DNA of 64,000 nt, from the NCBI GenBank assembly GCA_034769895.1, contig CM068370.1:48722344-48786343 (forward strand), read 5' to 3'. Source of the stretch: Magicicada septendecula. Taxonomy: Eukaryota; Arthropoda; Insecta; Hemiptera; Cicadidae. The notes below the pieces were generated by a model. The model saw nothing but the letters and a program-made list of their open reading frames with translations, was not told the DNA's origin and did not search any database. Below, in pieces: positions 23,951-35,330 of this stretch. Within the stretch, counting starts at the first letter, position 1. Each line of letters begins with the position of its first letter. The translations under genes were made by a program, and so were the position numbers.

Positions 23951-24783
23951 CAGGGCTTGATTTCAGGGGGAACGCGCTGGAACGGCGTTCGGGAACCTCT
24001 GTTCCGGAATCTCTTGGATCCAAAAATAAATTATCGGAAAAATATATGAAAAGATAAACCTAATTATTACTAAAATGTACTACTACTTTTTAAATTGTGC
24101 CCTTCAGCAGGCCCATTACAAAACTAAACATTTGTCAAAATCAAACATCAGCAGTAATATTTATCGTAACTACTATCGTTCAAAAATGTCCCAATAAACT
24201 AAGGAAAAAATGAAATAAAAAAACTTGCTTCAAAATTAAAACTACATGAAAGGCAACTGATTGGGAGGTTTCGAGAATATGTGCATTCCAGAATTTTTCA
24301 GGAGAGTCTTTCTACCTTGAAATATGGTATTGAAACATCTTCAAGTGAATGTGAGAGGACTGATTTCTGGCCATCATACAGCATTGGACACAAAGAGCAA
24401 GGAAAGGTAAAAAAACAAACAATATAACTACACAATGATGAAACTATGGAAACTTTTTTAAAAGGTCCGATCCACCGAAACCATCACTTAGAGTTTGATT
24501 GAGGATCCGGGATGACGCCATCATGAGTGATATGTTTTCGATTGTCGTGCGACTAACCTGACGATGAAGCTCTTTAGAAATATCAGTAAACTTAATTACC
24601 TTTGAAGATATAAGTTTATACGAATGTTACATATTTATGAGGCTTTAAAATTGTAGACATCCTTTGTAATAACCTGATGTAAACTTATACGCTAATATAA
24701 AATATAAGTAGGCCTATATTTGTATCTGTACAACTTTTGAATTGAGGCGTTCCGGCACCTATAATTTTATAAATCAACCACTG
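23951..24783. mobile_element. hAT-type MITE
   Basis: Flanked by actataat (23,943-23,950) and aatataat (24,784-24,791), an 8-bp target duplication with one mismatch. The ends are CAGGGCTTGATTT and the reverse complement of CAGTGGTTGATTT. The inner parts share a ggaacg/cgttcc block. At 833 bp with no transposase it is non-autonomous. Confidence 0.8.
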
Positions 24784-24791
24784 AATATAAT

Positions 24792-25407
24792 GATAATAAG
24801 TTCTTAACGATTCAAACTTTCATTCAGACCCCCCAGAGGGTCGATAAAAGTTAACTTAATCTCTTAATTTTTAGGTTGTTTTATAATATTTTCAGCTGTG
24901 TACGCTAATATAGTAGTAACTCTATAGAGAAACAGGTTTATTACACGGCATCAGCGTGTAGCTTTGAAAGATAGGAAAATCAATTCAGCCAATGCGTATC
25001 TTGTCAACAATGTTTCAATAACGAACATTTTAATTTTATTATTACCGTTTACGTTAATGGGATTCATTTCAGGATATCATCACACGTTTTATAGTCACTT
25101 AAAAGATAATAACGTTGATTAATCTTAACTTTTTTTTCTTTTGTATGAAGTCTACTCGATTGAACCCCTTCCCCAGGCCAAATTCTAGATACGCCAATGT
25201 TTTTGTGCACATATTTGTTTTACAATCTGTCTTTCGGATTCCTACACAATTGATAAATTTATATGTCTTTCTATGGCCATGTAAATTTATAAAGAGCTGT
25301 CTTCTAGTGTGAAGAGAGATATCGACAGGAAGTCGAAAGAGGGCATAAAGTTTGAGTACAACAAGGCGGCATAGAACAGTTTTAAACCGATTTGCAAATA
25401 AACAGAC
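24792..25407. other. Intergenic, no recognised gene
   Basis: AT-rich. Open frames near 25,100-25,420 lack recognised motifs. Confidence 0.5.
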
Positions 25408-26675
25408 AAAAACAGCGTGCAAAATTTTAATTTTTTTTTAGAGAGTTAATTATTTAATAAGACGACGATGTTAGAAATTTTGGCTCTTCTGAATTATATT
25501 GTAAGACAATAAGTAAACAACGAATTAATATCGGTGTGGAGAACCACACATCACTTCCACGTTCTAAGATTTATATTTAAAATCATTTCGAAATGAAATA
25601 TTTCCATACAAAATACTTCTTCAGCTTTAACCACAGTACTGTGGTTACTAACGTATACCACCTCACGTTAGTGCGCTTGATTTTCACTGATGATGGCAGT
25701 CGATGGCACTGGCGAAACGTCTGGTTTTGCAGCAAACATTAGACGACGGCTAAAACAGCCCGGGAAGGACTACAAACTGCTTCTTTGTTGCCGATAACGT
25801 AGTACACAAATAACCCGGCCATATAAACAGCCCGGGAAGGACTACAAACTGCTTCTTTGTTGCCGATAACGTAGTACACATATAACCCGGCCATATAAAC
25901 AGCCCGGGGAGGACTACAAACTGCTTCTTTGTTGCTGTTAATGTAGTACACATATAACCCGGCCATATAAACAGCCCGGGGAGGACTACAAACTGCTTCT
26001 TTGTTGCTGTTAATGTGCAGTACACATATAAATAAACATGAGTGAGGCCAGAGATAACGCGAATTGTGTGTATGTATGTGTCCTGCCTGCTTTTTTATTG
26101 CGGTAATCACAATAATAAAACTTTAGAAACGTAAACATTATATAATTGAGATATGCTTGCCTGCCAGGAACGATATATTTTCACTCATACATGATTTAAA
26201 TGAATTTACGGAAGTTACCGTTTGTCATAGAAAAAATTACCCTTGTTGAAACATAATACGTTGCAGGTAAACTACCCCTTTCCCTTAATCGATATTCACC
26301 AAAATCAATAGGCCTTGAGTCCTCTGAAATACAGGGATGTGTGCAAAAAGTTATTTGATTCTGTTTTGAATTTCCGGCAGTTATCTTTCGCCATAGACAA
26401 AATTCTACACACAGACGCACAGACAGACACTTTTCTAAAAATAACTTTTCTTCATGTTTTGAGAGTAGTATACAATCAGAATCAGGCCTTATCGTGAACA
26501 CGATTTTTCGCCATCACCATACTTCCATTTCCTTATGGAAAATGGAAGTAAAACAGCGTGGAAAATTTTATGTTTTTTTTTTTAAGGAAATGCTAAGTTT
26601 TTAATAAGACGACGATGTTGGAAATTTTGGTTTGATTGATTTCTATTGTAAGACAATAAGTAGTCAACGAATTAA
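25408..26675. repeat. Composite repeat: A + B unit flanked by direct repeats
   Basis: A direct repeat of about 120 bp occurs at 25,408-25,526 and 26,550-26,675 (shared aataagacgacgatgttRgaa, then attgtaagacaataagta, caacgaatta). Between the copies lie family A copy 2 (25,527-26,030) and family B copy 2 (26,243-26,541). The flanking repeats may be short LTR-like ends or an ectopic duplication. No coding domain is seen. Confidence 0.65.
25754..26033. repeat. 72-bp minisatellite, about four copies
   Basis: The unit begins aacagcccggg and contains actacaaactgcttctttg then gtagtacacatataacc. It is expanded from a single unit found in family A copy 1 (about 1,612-1,670). Because 72 is a multiple of three, minus frames stay open across it and give a false repetitive protein. 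Confidence 0.9.
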
Positions 26676-27922
<1,247 letters not shown>

Positions 27923-28141
27923 ATATATATAATACTTATGTTTACAAATAATAAATACTTCTAATATTAAATTACAAAGAATCTCTGAAGGTAGGCCTAC
28001 AGAATAATTCTGTGAAACGTGGGTCAGTTGAAAACACGATATAATTTAATAAAATAATACTTGCAGAAGTATTGATGATTTGAAAACATAAGTATTATAT
28101 AAAAACTCTGTAAGAAATATTGAAACGTTTGCCCATAAAAT

Positions 28142-28186
28142 TGCGCGCGCTCGCGCGCGCGCGCGCACACACACACACACACACAG
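28142..28186. repeat. (GC)n/(AC)n compound microsatellite
   Basis: Alternating GC then AC, a Z-DNA-prone purine-pyrimidine tract. An AT-rich palindromic stretch (28,400-28,460) follows after about 200 bp. Confidence 0.9.
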
Positions 28187-28514
28187 GTGAATTGAAACAA
28201 TAAAGAACGTTACAACTACTTGCAGAAGAAATTATATTTGATAATACACATTATATATAACGTACATTTGAATGTTTATATGTACATCGTAGCAACCTAT
28301 AACGTTGAAATATACTGTGTACCAGCTTTATTCGACCACCACTACAATGCCAAAATCACAAAACAAAAACCATCACCTCTACCACCACAGTCATTAGAAA
28401 AACATTATAATAATTATTATAATAATTATAATATAATAATTATAATTATTATCATAATAATAATTGTTGTCGTCGATGGACTCCATTGTAGTCGCGATAA
28501 TAATAATAATAATA

Positions 28515-28755
28515 ATTTTTAAAGAGGGGAAAATGCTTTATGCAGCGTTAGAGGATGCTTGTGCTTCCTCTGGTGTGTGGGAATCTCGCCCACTAGAAAA
28601 CCCACCTCTAATTCAGGCATTCATAACCATCCTGGAACCACTTAGCGCATTACTTCAGGATGGAGCCTATTGCGCCCTTATCGGGCTCCATCTAGATGTT
28701 CCTCTTCTACTGCCCGTTGGGTGCAAGTTGGACCTGTCTTTTTTTTCTAGTAGGA
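28515..28755 (-). mobile_element. LINE 3'-end fragment, related to the R1 tail next to it
   Basis: Shares its pattern with 28,790-28,960 (ggaaaatgctttatgcagc against ggaaaaatgcattatgcacc, then tgtgggaatctcgcccac against tatgggactcgcacccac). It is a diverged copy of the same 3' UTR, truncated, ending in a T run at 28,740-28,746. Confidence 0.55.
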
Positions 28756-28782
28756 CCCACTGAATAAATAATTTTTTTTTTT

Positions 28783-30700
28783 TGCGAGGGAGGAAAAATG
28801 CATTATGCACCATCAGGAGACACCCGGCTGGTCTCCCGGTGTATGGGACTCGCACCCACCAAAAAACCCCCACTTTACAGGCAGGGAACCCCCCTGGAAC
28901 AGCTATTCGTATGGTTTCAGGGTGGCACCTCGTATTGCGCCTACTAGGCTCCTACACCTTTGTCTATATCATCGACTTGTGAGAGGGTCCAGTTCAGGCT
29001 TCTTCTGTCGTAGGACCATCCTCACGAAGGTCACAACCATGTCCCAGTTCTCTTTGCTGCTGACCATGACGCCTATGATGTTATCAGGCGTCATGGGGCC
29101 AATCTCCGATTCCAGTCCTCGCCTCTCCAGCACCCACCGTTGACATTCGAAGAAAGTGTGATGAGCGTCATCAGAGTCTGAGTCGCCGTACATGCACGAC
29201 GGATCCTCCATCTTACCTATCATTCGCAGGTATGCACAGAAATAACCATGCCCTGTCAGGAATTGAGTAAGGTAATAATCTACATCGCCGTGCGTTCTGT
29301 CCACCCATTCAGGGAGGTTCCCAATCAACCTCGCCGTCCACCTAGCTCGACTCTCCTGCTCCCACCGTAGTTGCCAGCTCCGCATGGAGTGTGCCCTGGC
29401 CACTGTTTTTGTGTCTACGATCCCCAAGTCTACCTTGGTCTCGTAGACCATCCTCCTCTCCTCGGCCATCAGATCTACTGGCATTACTCCAGCGACGACC
29501 AACACTGCTGGTTCCGACTCCGTTCTATAGAAGCTTGCAATTCGAATGCTCCTCTTCGTTGTACCGCGGCCATCTGCTTGCGGTATTTTTCTTGCTTCAG
29601 TGAGTCGGTCCAGACCTCGCATCCGTAGAGGAGAATCGGGTTGGTCACCGACATCAGCAGTCGCCGTCTTCCCGCAACTGGGTCTCCGACTTTTGCCATT
29701 AGTCTGCTCAGCGCAGCAACGACCTTCGCGGCTTTCTCCGAGGAACATCGGATTTGCTCCCAATAGGAGAGCTTAATATCCAGGTGCACCCCAGATACGT
29801 CTGGCTTTGATGTTATCGCCTTTTCCCCCACCACGAACTATGTGATTGTGGGTATATGTCGTCGAGTGAGCAGCACCATCTCTGTCTTCTCCGTTGCAAG
29901 GCTCAGGCCGTGTTCTTCCATCCAGATGCGTGACCCTGGGCATGACCTGGTTCAGCATGCGCTGCGCCTCCTCTGCGTCTCTTGCGGTGATCACGGCAGC
30001 CACGTCATCAGCATATGCTACCAGAAAGATATCGTCTGGCATCTCCATCCGAAGGATTCCATCATAGAATGCATTCCACAGGTCGGGGCCCAAGATAGAG
30101 TCCTGAGCTACGCCCCCTGTTATTGATCTGCTAAATGGACCATCTGCTGTGTCGTACCGGAGCTCCCTGTCCCTCAGGTAACTTCGTATTATCCGGAGCA
30201 GGTAGTCCGGCACTTGAAAGACGTCCTCCAAAGCCGCTAACAAGTCTGTCCACCTGGCCGAATTAAAGGCGTTGCGTACGTCCAGTGTAGCGAGTAGGAC
30301 CGTCCTTCTGGTGAAGTGTTACCCCGCTGGGCCACCTGGACGGCATTCAAGATCTCCTGTATGGCTCCAATGGTGGATCTGGCTGTTCTGAACCCGTACA
30401 GCCTCGCTGACAGATCTCCCGCATCCCGATTAGCCGCTACTAGGCGAGGCCTGAGTAGGCGTTCCAGCAGTTTCCCCGCGGTGTCCAGCAACAAAGAGGT
30501 CTGTATACCGACGGGGAATACGGATCGCCCTTCCCTTTGCTGACTAAGAATAGTCTCTGGACCTTCCACCTCTTCGGGAAGACTCCGTCTTTGAGGCAGC
30601 GGTTGTACATATTAAGTAGCACCTGGGGGTAGGATCTAGCGACAACCCTTAGCGCTTCCGCAGGTATACCATCCGGCCCTGATGCCTTCTTGTTGCTAGT
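28783..30700 (-). pseudogene. R1-clade LINE, 3' part (RT and C-terminus), interrupted
   Basis: Minus strand. Starting at the boundary with the big element it reads KKASGPDGIPAEALRVV, then FPKRWKVQRLFLVSKGKGDP, an LLDTAGKLLERLL block, YGFRTARSTIGAIQEIL and the catalytic AYADDVAAVI. The C-terminal R1 signature follows: RWTARLIGNLPEWVDRTHGD, then YYLTQFLTGHGYFCAYLRMI and a Cys/His zinc-like module. Several frame changes (near 30,570, 30,240, 29,830 and 29,760) show that it is dead. A poly-T run at 28,770-28,782 is its poly-A tail. The rest of the ORF continues on the far side of the inserted element at 51,470. Confidence 0.9.
30695..30700. repeat. Target-site duplication GCTAGT, left copy
   Basis: The same six bases follow the element's right end at 51,470-51,475. 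Confidence 0.9.
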
Positions 30701-30733
30701 AGTAGGGTAAAACTGACAGTTCTACCCCGGATG

Positions 30734-30827
30734 TGACGTCATATGGCGGGAAATTCAAAAATCTAGGTGGTGGGGGTAAAAATCTGGTAGTCGGCTTTCG
30801 GTCATGTTGTGGGCGGTGAGTATAAAG
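30734..30827 (+). promoter_or_regulatory. Candidate terminal promoter pointing inward
   Basis: Within 130 bp of the end lie TGACGTCA (30,734-30,741, the CRE/ATF consensus), TGGCGGGAAA (30,744-30,753, like an E2F site), a GC box GGGCGG (30,811-30,816) and TATAAAG (30,821-30,827). The order and spacing look like a polymerase II promoter reading into the element, against the direction of the arm genes. The same cluster is mirrored at 51,343-51,436. Confidence 0.45.
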
Positions 30828-31114
30828 TGGGGTTATGTGTGCGTTGATTGCTGTATACGTCGTCGACGTTGCCGCTTCGTGCATGTGTTATAGTGTACGG
30901 GTTTGTATATGCAAGGAGTTTTCCTTTCGGCCATGTTGTAAAATCGTCGTGGTCGGCGTTGCCGACTCGTGCTGGTTAATCGCCGTAGTCGACTCTTGCG
31001 TGTGTTATAGTGTACGGGTTTTGTATATGAACGTCGCTGCGGTCGATGCGGTGTATTGTTGGCAAGGCGGCGTGTCCGTGTGTCGTGGCGAACTGTATCG
31101 CGAGCCCGTGTAGT

Positions 31115-31318
31115 GATCCGGTTCGCCGTTCGCCGTTCGCCGGCCGCCGTCCGGTTGATCTGCTGTCGGACGCCGTCCGCCGCCGACGGCGAATGGCGAA
31201 CGGCGAACGGCGAACTGGTTCGTGAGGCTGCGTCGTGATCCGGTCGGTGCCGTTCGCCGTTCGCCGGCCGCCGGCGGCCGGCGAGCGTCGAACGGGTCAC
31301 GCGGTGATCCGGTTCGTC
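31115..31318. repeat. GC-rich subterminal hairpin cluster, left
   Basis: Repeated gttcgccgttcgccg and its complement cggcgaacggcgaac, plus the palindrome gccggccgccggcggccggc, make several alternative hairpins in about 200 bp of very GC-rich sequence inside an AT-rich element. Mirrored at 50,852-51,055. Confidence 0.85.
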
Positions 31319-32098
31319 GTCGAGGATTGGTCTGTGTGTCGGATATTCTGATTGATATGTAATTTTCTATAGGTAAGTAAATATATACAGATTGTAAAAA
31401 TACGTTCGCACCAACCTGTTGGTCTAGCGCTCGCTATAGCGGGCCCTACGTTTGTTGTTGTAAGAAACACACATGAATAATAGGGACAAGTGGCAGTTGG
31501 CTTCCGCTGAGATTTATTGTGGAACGCACACACACACACGCATCATGCATGGAAAAGGAAAGTTGAAAATAAACACTTAAGCAATTACAGATACACTCAT
31601 GTATTTATTTACATGGACACATCTTATTTACAAAATATTTACAAAAACATAAATTAAAAAGTACATATATACAAAAAACTATTGTGCACGCTTATATATT
31701 ATAGACACATATTATTTACAAAATATTTACAAAAACATAAATTAAAAAATAAATACATTTTTAAATATTTACAAAAACAGAAATTAAAAAATAATTACAT
31801 TTTTAAATATATATATACATAAAATTATTCTTTAGTTTCTGTAATATATTAACATTATGCAATTATTTTAATATAATTTTGATTTTTTTTTAAATTGAAT
31901 GTATGTAATAACGGTCGGTGCGCAATGACCGTTCAAGCTTGTAGATTGAGTGTTGTACTGTTATTTAAAATATGATTAAATGTACTGTTAGTTCAAAGGA
32001 TTTTTTGAAATTAAATAAAATGAAATGTTAAGATAATATCGTTTAATTTTATCAAATTAAATACATATAAGCACAATATATTACAACTTAAAATATTT

Positions 32099-32137
<39 letters not shown>

Positions 32138-32546
32138 GAATTGAATTGACAATTGCATATAATTAAAACAAAAGAAATACGTGTATGCACACTAATTACA
32201 AGTTAAAATACATAATATGTAAACACGTGTACATTTTCAATTGTGTACAATTAAGAAATACATGTATGCATACTAATTACAAGTTAAAATATATAATATG
32301 TAAACACCTGTACATTGTCAATTGTGTACAATTAAGAAATATATGTAATCACACTATATTACAAGATTATGATTGCATTCAAGTTAAAATACATATTATG
32401 CACACACACACACACACATATACACACTGAATTGTAATTAAAACAAATGAATTACATGTAAGCGCTATATATATATTACAAATTTAATAATGTGTACATT
32501 ATGAAATACAAATATACTTGTTACTTCATAAGATGTCCATCCAGTA
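31319..32546. other. AT-rich non-coding part of the left arm
   Basis: No gene. It includes a half copy of the BRO-upstream hairpin motif (31,401-31,422), an (AC)n at 32,101-32,134, and three to four loose repeats of a unit of about 75 bp containing attacaagttaaaatacataatatgt (about 32,190-32,400). Mirrored at 49,615-50,850. Confidence 0.7.
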
Positions 32547-32852
32547 TTACATTAAAATGTCCACCACGTAGGCCCTGTTTTTTTCTCCGCGGTAAACGAG
32601 ATATAGTGAGTTCGGTGCTAAATGTTTTAACTCATCGTCTTCCCAAACGCCTGCGTATCTCCTCGGAAGATAAACACGATATTTCAATTTATCGTCCGTA
32701 TAGTCCTGGATAGTGGCGAGTACAGCATTTCCGTATTTACTGTCTACGTTTTGAAGTTGCACTATGGGATATTTTACACCCATTACTAGTTCTTTAATTT
32801 TCTTATATTGTATAGCACTAATGTCCGCGAACTTAGCAACGAATGAAGCCAT
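32547..32852 (-). CDS. Small conserved protein, 101 residues (left copy)
   Basis: Intact ATG-to-stop frame, identical in the mirror copy at 49,309-49,614. The protein starts MASFVAKFADISAIQYKKIK and has a compact mixed alpha/beta pattern. Conserved-looking blocks are VKYPIVQLQNVDSKYGNAVL, RVYLPRRYAGVW and LYLVYRGEKNRAYVV. Proteins of this size and pattern recur as unnamed genes in arthropod genomes. The short beta-strand alternation would suit an OB-like nucleic-acid-binding fold, but that is inference. No signal peptide or membrane segment. It is transcribed outward and is the outermost gene of the arm. Upstream, 32,880-33,250 contains diverged tandem blocks (agac..gg..gtaatcga) that may be its promoter. 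Confidence 0.75.
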   Translation of the reverse strand: MASFVAKFADISAIQYKKIKELVMGVKYPIVQLQNVDSKYGNAVLATIQDYTDDKLKYRVYLPRRYAGVWEDDELKHLAPNSLYLVYRGEKNRAYVVDILM

Positions 32853-33267
32853 TTCTAATGAAGAATCACTATTCGCTTACGTCTCTGTCAAGGTCTGAAT
32901 AAAATAACGCTCGTTCGCGTCGTTATAAGTAAGGAGGCTGTTGAGGAGGGGAAACCAGACAGCGCGAGGGAGGGGGAACCAGACAACGAGCAGTAAACGG
33001 TTATTATTAACCCTGTGAAACAGGATGAAAGCCGCTTTCACACGTCATGTGCGGTGGGTGGGAGGAGGCAACCAGTCGGCAACAGTTATTTTTTTATCTG
33101 ACTAGACAAGGTGTTGTAATCGATTCCTGCTGAGCGCGGAAGGGGGGTAGGCGACCAGACGACGGCACTAATATTTTATGCGTCTAGACAGGGTGATGTA
33201 ATCGAATTCTGACGTGAAGGCAGTAATTTTTATGCAAGCGAAATGATGCTAAATATAAACAAAAAGG
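32853..33267. other. Intergenic with diverged direct repeats, left arm
   Basis: Two related blocks, ctagacaaggtgttgtaatcga (about 33,103) and ctagacagggtgatgtaatcga (about 33,183), each near ggcgaccaga- or ggcaaccagt-type phrases. Likely the upstream region of the 101-residue gene. A TATA-like ttataa lies near 32,924-32,929. Confidence 0.55.
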
Positions 33268-34077
33268 TTAATAATTTACAAGAAACCTATTGATGAGTCT
33301 AAAATCCGATACAACCCACTCGCGTAAAGCGTGGACTCTATTATTTGTACATATTTCTGGAAATAAACGGTGCGCGAAACATGCTGTTCCGTGCATCGGA
33401 CGTAATTGTTCGAGTTTAGGACAACCGAAATCTTCTAAATTTATAATATTGTAATGCACGATACGCTTTTCCAGAAATCTTTTTTTCTGTAATCCTTTTA
33501 CGAACACATAGTTAAAAGGAAACGTGTACTTTACTAATATCGGCACAAGATGTTCGTACGATGTCTCCCCGTCCCTCCACTCTAGTCCGTGAAAATGCTC
33601 CGTTAACCATCGGTTCGTCCTCATGTGTTTGTGATTCGAAACGTTCGTGTCCACTGGTGGAGCAAATATCCAATGTCTGCTGGCAAATGCGGTGACATCC
33701 ATAACGGCCAGTTCCTTGACGAGTTCGTTTCCGTTATCGTCCACGAAACAGTGAAAGTCAAGTATGACTGCTAGCTCGTCGACTGCCATTTTTTTCGTTA
33801 CAAACAATGTGTTCGGTGCTACTAGGAACGCTGTCGATCCGTCCGTCTCGCGAAACAGACACGTTGTATGTTGTGTAACGTCCGTAAAGAATTTTTTCAG
33901 AACGTTTACTTTGTACCTTGTCTCCACGTCACGAATCAGTGCAACAAATTCTTGCGTCAAAACGTTGTATACAAAAAGATCTACAGGGTACAGTACTGCG
34001 TGCGTTAAGTCACTGCATCGACTGTACTCGTACGAAGTCAACAGCTCTATGCGTTCGTTCTCGACACGCCCTTTCAA
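33268..34077 (-). CDS. 269-codon ORF of an arthropod element family, no ATG (left copy)
   Basis: Open frame conserved in both arms. The first codon is TTG and there is no ATG before an upstream in-frame stop, so the true 5' end is either lost or in another exon. Recognisable blocks: AVILDFHCFVDDNG followed by ELAVMDV, RTNRWLTEHFHGLEWRDG, YVFVKGLQKKRFLEKR, a LEDFGCPKLEQLR segment and CFAHRLF...NNRVHALREW. I recall this block order from unnamed proteins common in arthropod genomes. The spacing of acidic DF and ELAVMD, the central VKG segment and the terminal H-ALREW helix vaguely recalls an RNase H-like exonuclease fold with most catalytic residues replaced. That is inference only. Confidence 0.6.
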   Translation of the reverse strand: MKGRVENERIELLTSYEYSRCSDLTHAVLYPVDLFVYNVLTQEFVALIRDVETRYKVNVLKKFFTDVTQHTTCLFRETDGSTAFLVAPNTLFVTKKMAVDELAVILDFHCFVDDNGNELVKELAVMDVTAFASRHWIFAPPVDTNVSNHKHMRTNRWLTEHFHGLEWRDGETSYEHLVPILVKYTFPFNYVFVKGLQKKRFLEKRIVHYNIINLEDFGCPKLEQLRPMHGTACFAHRLFPEICTNNRVHALREWVVSDFRLINRFLVNY

Positions 34078-34286
34078 AACACTGAGGAAGTAGTGAGATA
34101 TTGTTTATTTATAAACACTTCCGTCACAGCAGCAGCATTGTTTTTCAAACAATTTTTACTGGTTTATTTCATGCATTAGACGAAATGTTCTTGCTCATGT
34201 ATTAACAGTCGGTAAGCGCGAGTATGAATTTGCTGTTCGTTTTCTGACTGCACGTTGTTTAGACGTTCTCAGTGCATGAAAACGAA

Positions 34287-35049
34287 CTAGAAATACGCTC
34301 TCATGTAAGCGGTGTATGTGGCTCTACATAAGGGACACTGATTTAGAGTGATGGCGCAATTCACACATATAACAAAATGGCGACAGGGAATAAGTACGGC
34401 TTCAACGATGTGTGCGTAACAAACTTTGCACATCGTATCCCGATCTGGACCCCCTTCTTCTTTTTTTTTATTCTCTTTGATCGAGTCGGTGCTTTGCCCG
34501 TTCTCTGCTGCCACTGCTGTTGCTGCTGCTGCTCCCGGTTCTTTTTTTTATTCTCTTTAATCGAGTCGGTGCTTTGTCCGTTCTCTGCTGCCACTGCTGT
34601 TGCTGCTGCTCCAGCTGCTGCTTCCGGTTCGGTAATGATACCCAATGCCTTTAGGATGAATTTTGTATCTTTCACTAACATTACGTAAGAACACACGGGA
34701 AATGACGTGCGTGTTCCGTCCAAGCGTTTTCTCCTCGCTCCCATTTGTTTAAACCACCTCCACAGCAAAAAAAAATCACTCTATCGTTGCATCCGTTGTA
34801 AAAGAAACCCGCTTCGGATAGTTCTTTAGGCGTTATCGTCAACGATATCGGCCAATCTTTAAAACTCTTTAAACGGTCTTCAATGCTTCTGTAACGCGGA
34901 TAAGGGGATATGATTTTTTTAATCAGTGCGATCTGCACTTCTTTGTCGTCCGGAGATACGGACTTGATCGTCATCGCTTCACCGCACTGTCTGAAATAGC
35001 GGTTTTCATTGCGATCGTTATCGTCATCCTTGTGATCGTACGAAAGCAT
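34287..35049 (-). pseudogene. iap: IAP-like gene (BIR + RING), broken (left copy)
   Basis: Family role: inhibitor-of-apoptosis proteins bind caspases through BIR domains and act as E3 ubiquitin ligases through a C-terminal RING. Insect DNA viruses carry them to block host cell death. Seen here: a start at MLSYDHK (35,049), a BIR with RLKSFKDW, ELSEAGFFYNG and EHARHF, and a RING with CKVC, CRH, CVNC and CPLC (C3HC4) ending at 34,287. Breaks: the BIR has Phe where the first zinc Cys is expected, next to a nine-T run; the frame shifts just after HFP (near 34,700); and an 80-bp tandem duplication in the linker (34,451-34,610) shifts it again. Start chosen because the shared upstream module (near 35,150-35,185) lies 100-135 bp before it. 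Confidence 0.85.
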
Positions 35050-35330
35050 CGTGCACGTCCTCTCACGACTCGCGCTGATGAAACACTGAGCGAAGAATAG
35101 GAGGGGAGACGTTTCCCTCTCCCACCGTTCGGACAGAGGGAGTTTACAGGTATTAAGAAAATATAATACATGAAAATCGATTACATCTTTTAATATTAAA
35201 AAACACATACATGAAATACACACACATAATATTGTAAAAAGCAACATAATATTTACAGAAAAAAAAAACAATAATATACAGAGTGCGGTTCGCTAGATTG
35301 TTATTTTTACTGTCAGGTTAAATTTTCTTT

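Noticed and set aside
25739..26110. 123-codon repetitive frame with a 24-residue period
   Set aside because: Follows from a 72-bp minisatellite whose unit length is a multiple of three. No such frame exists in the single-unit copy at 1.6 kb.
34361..34768. 135-codon frame with Gln repeats as a separate gene between BIR and RING
   Set aside because: It is the IAP linker read in a shifted frame through the 80-bp duplication. The domain order shows a single broken IAP.
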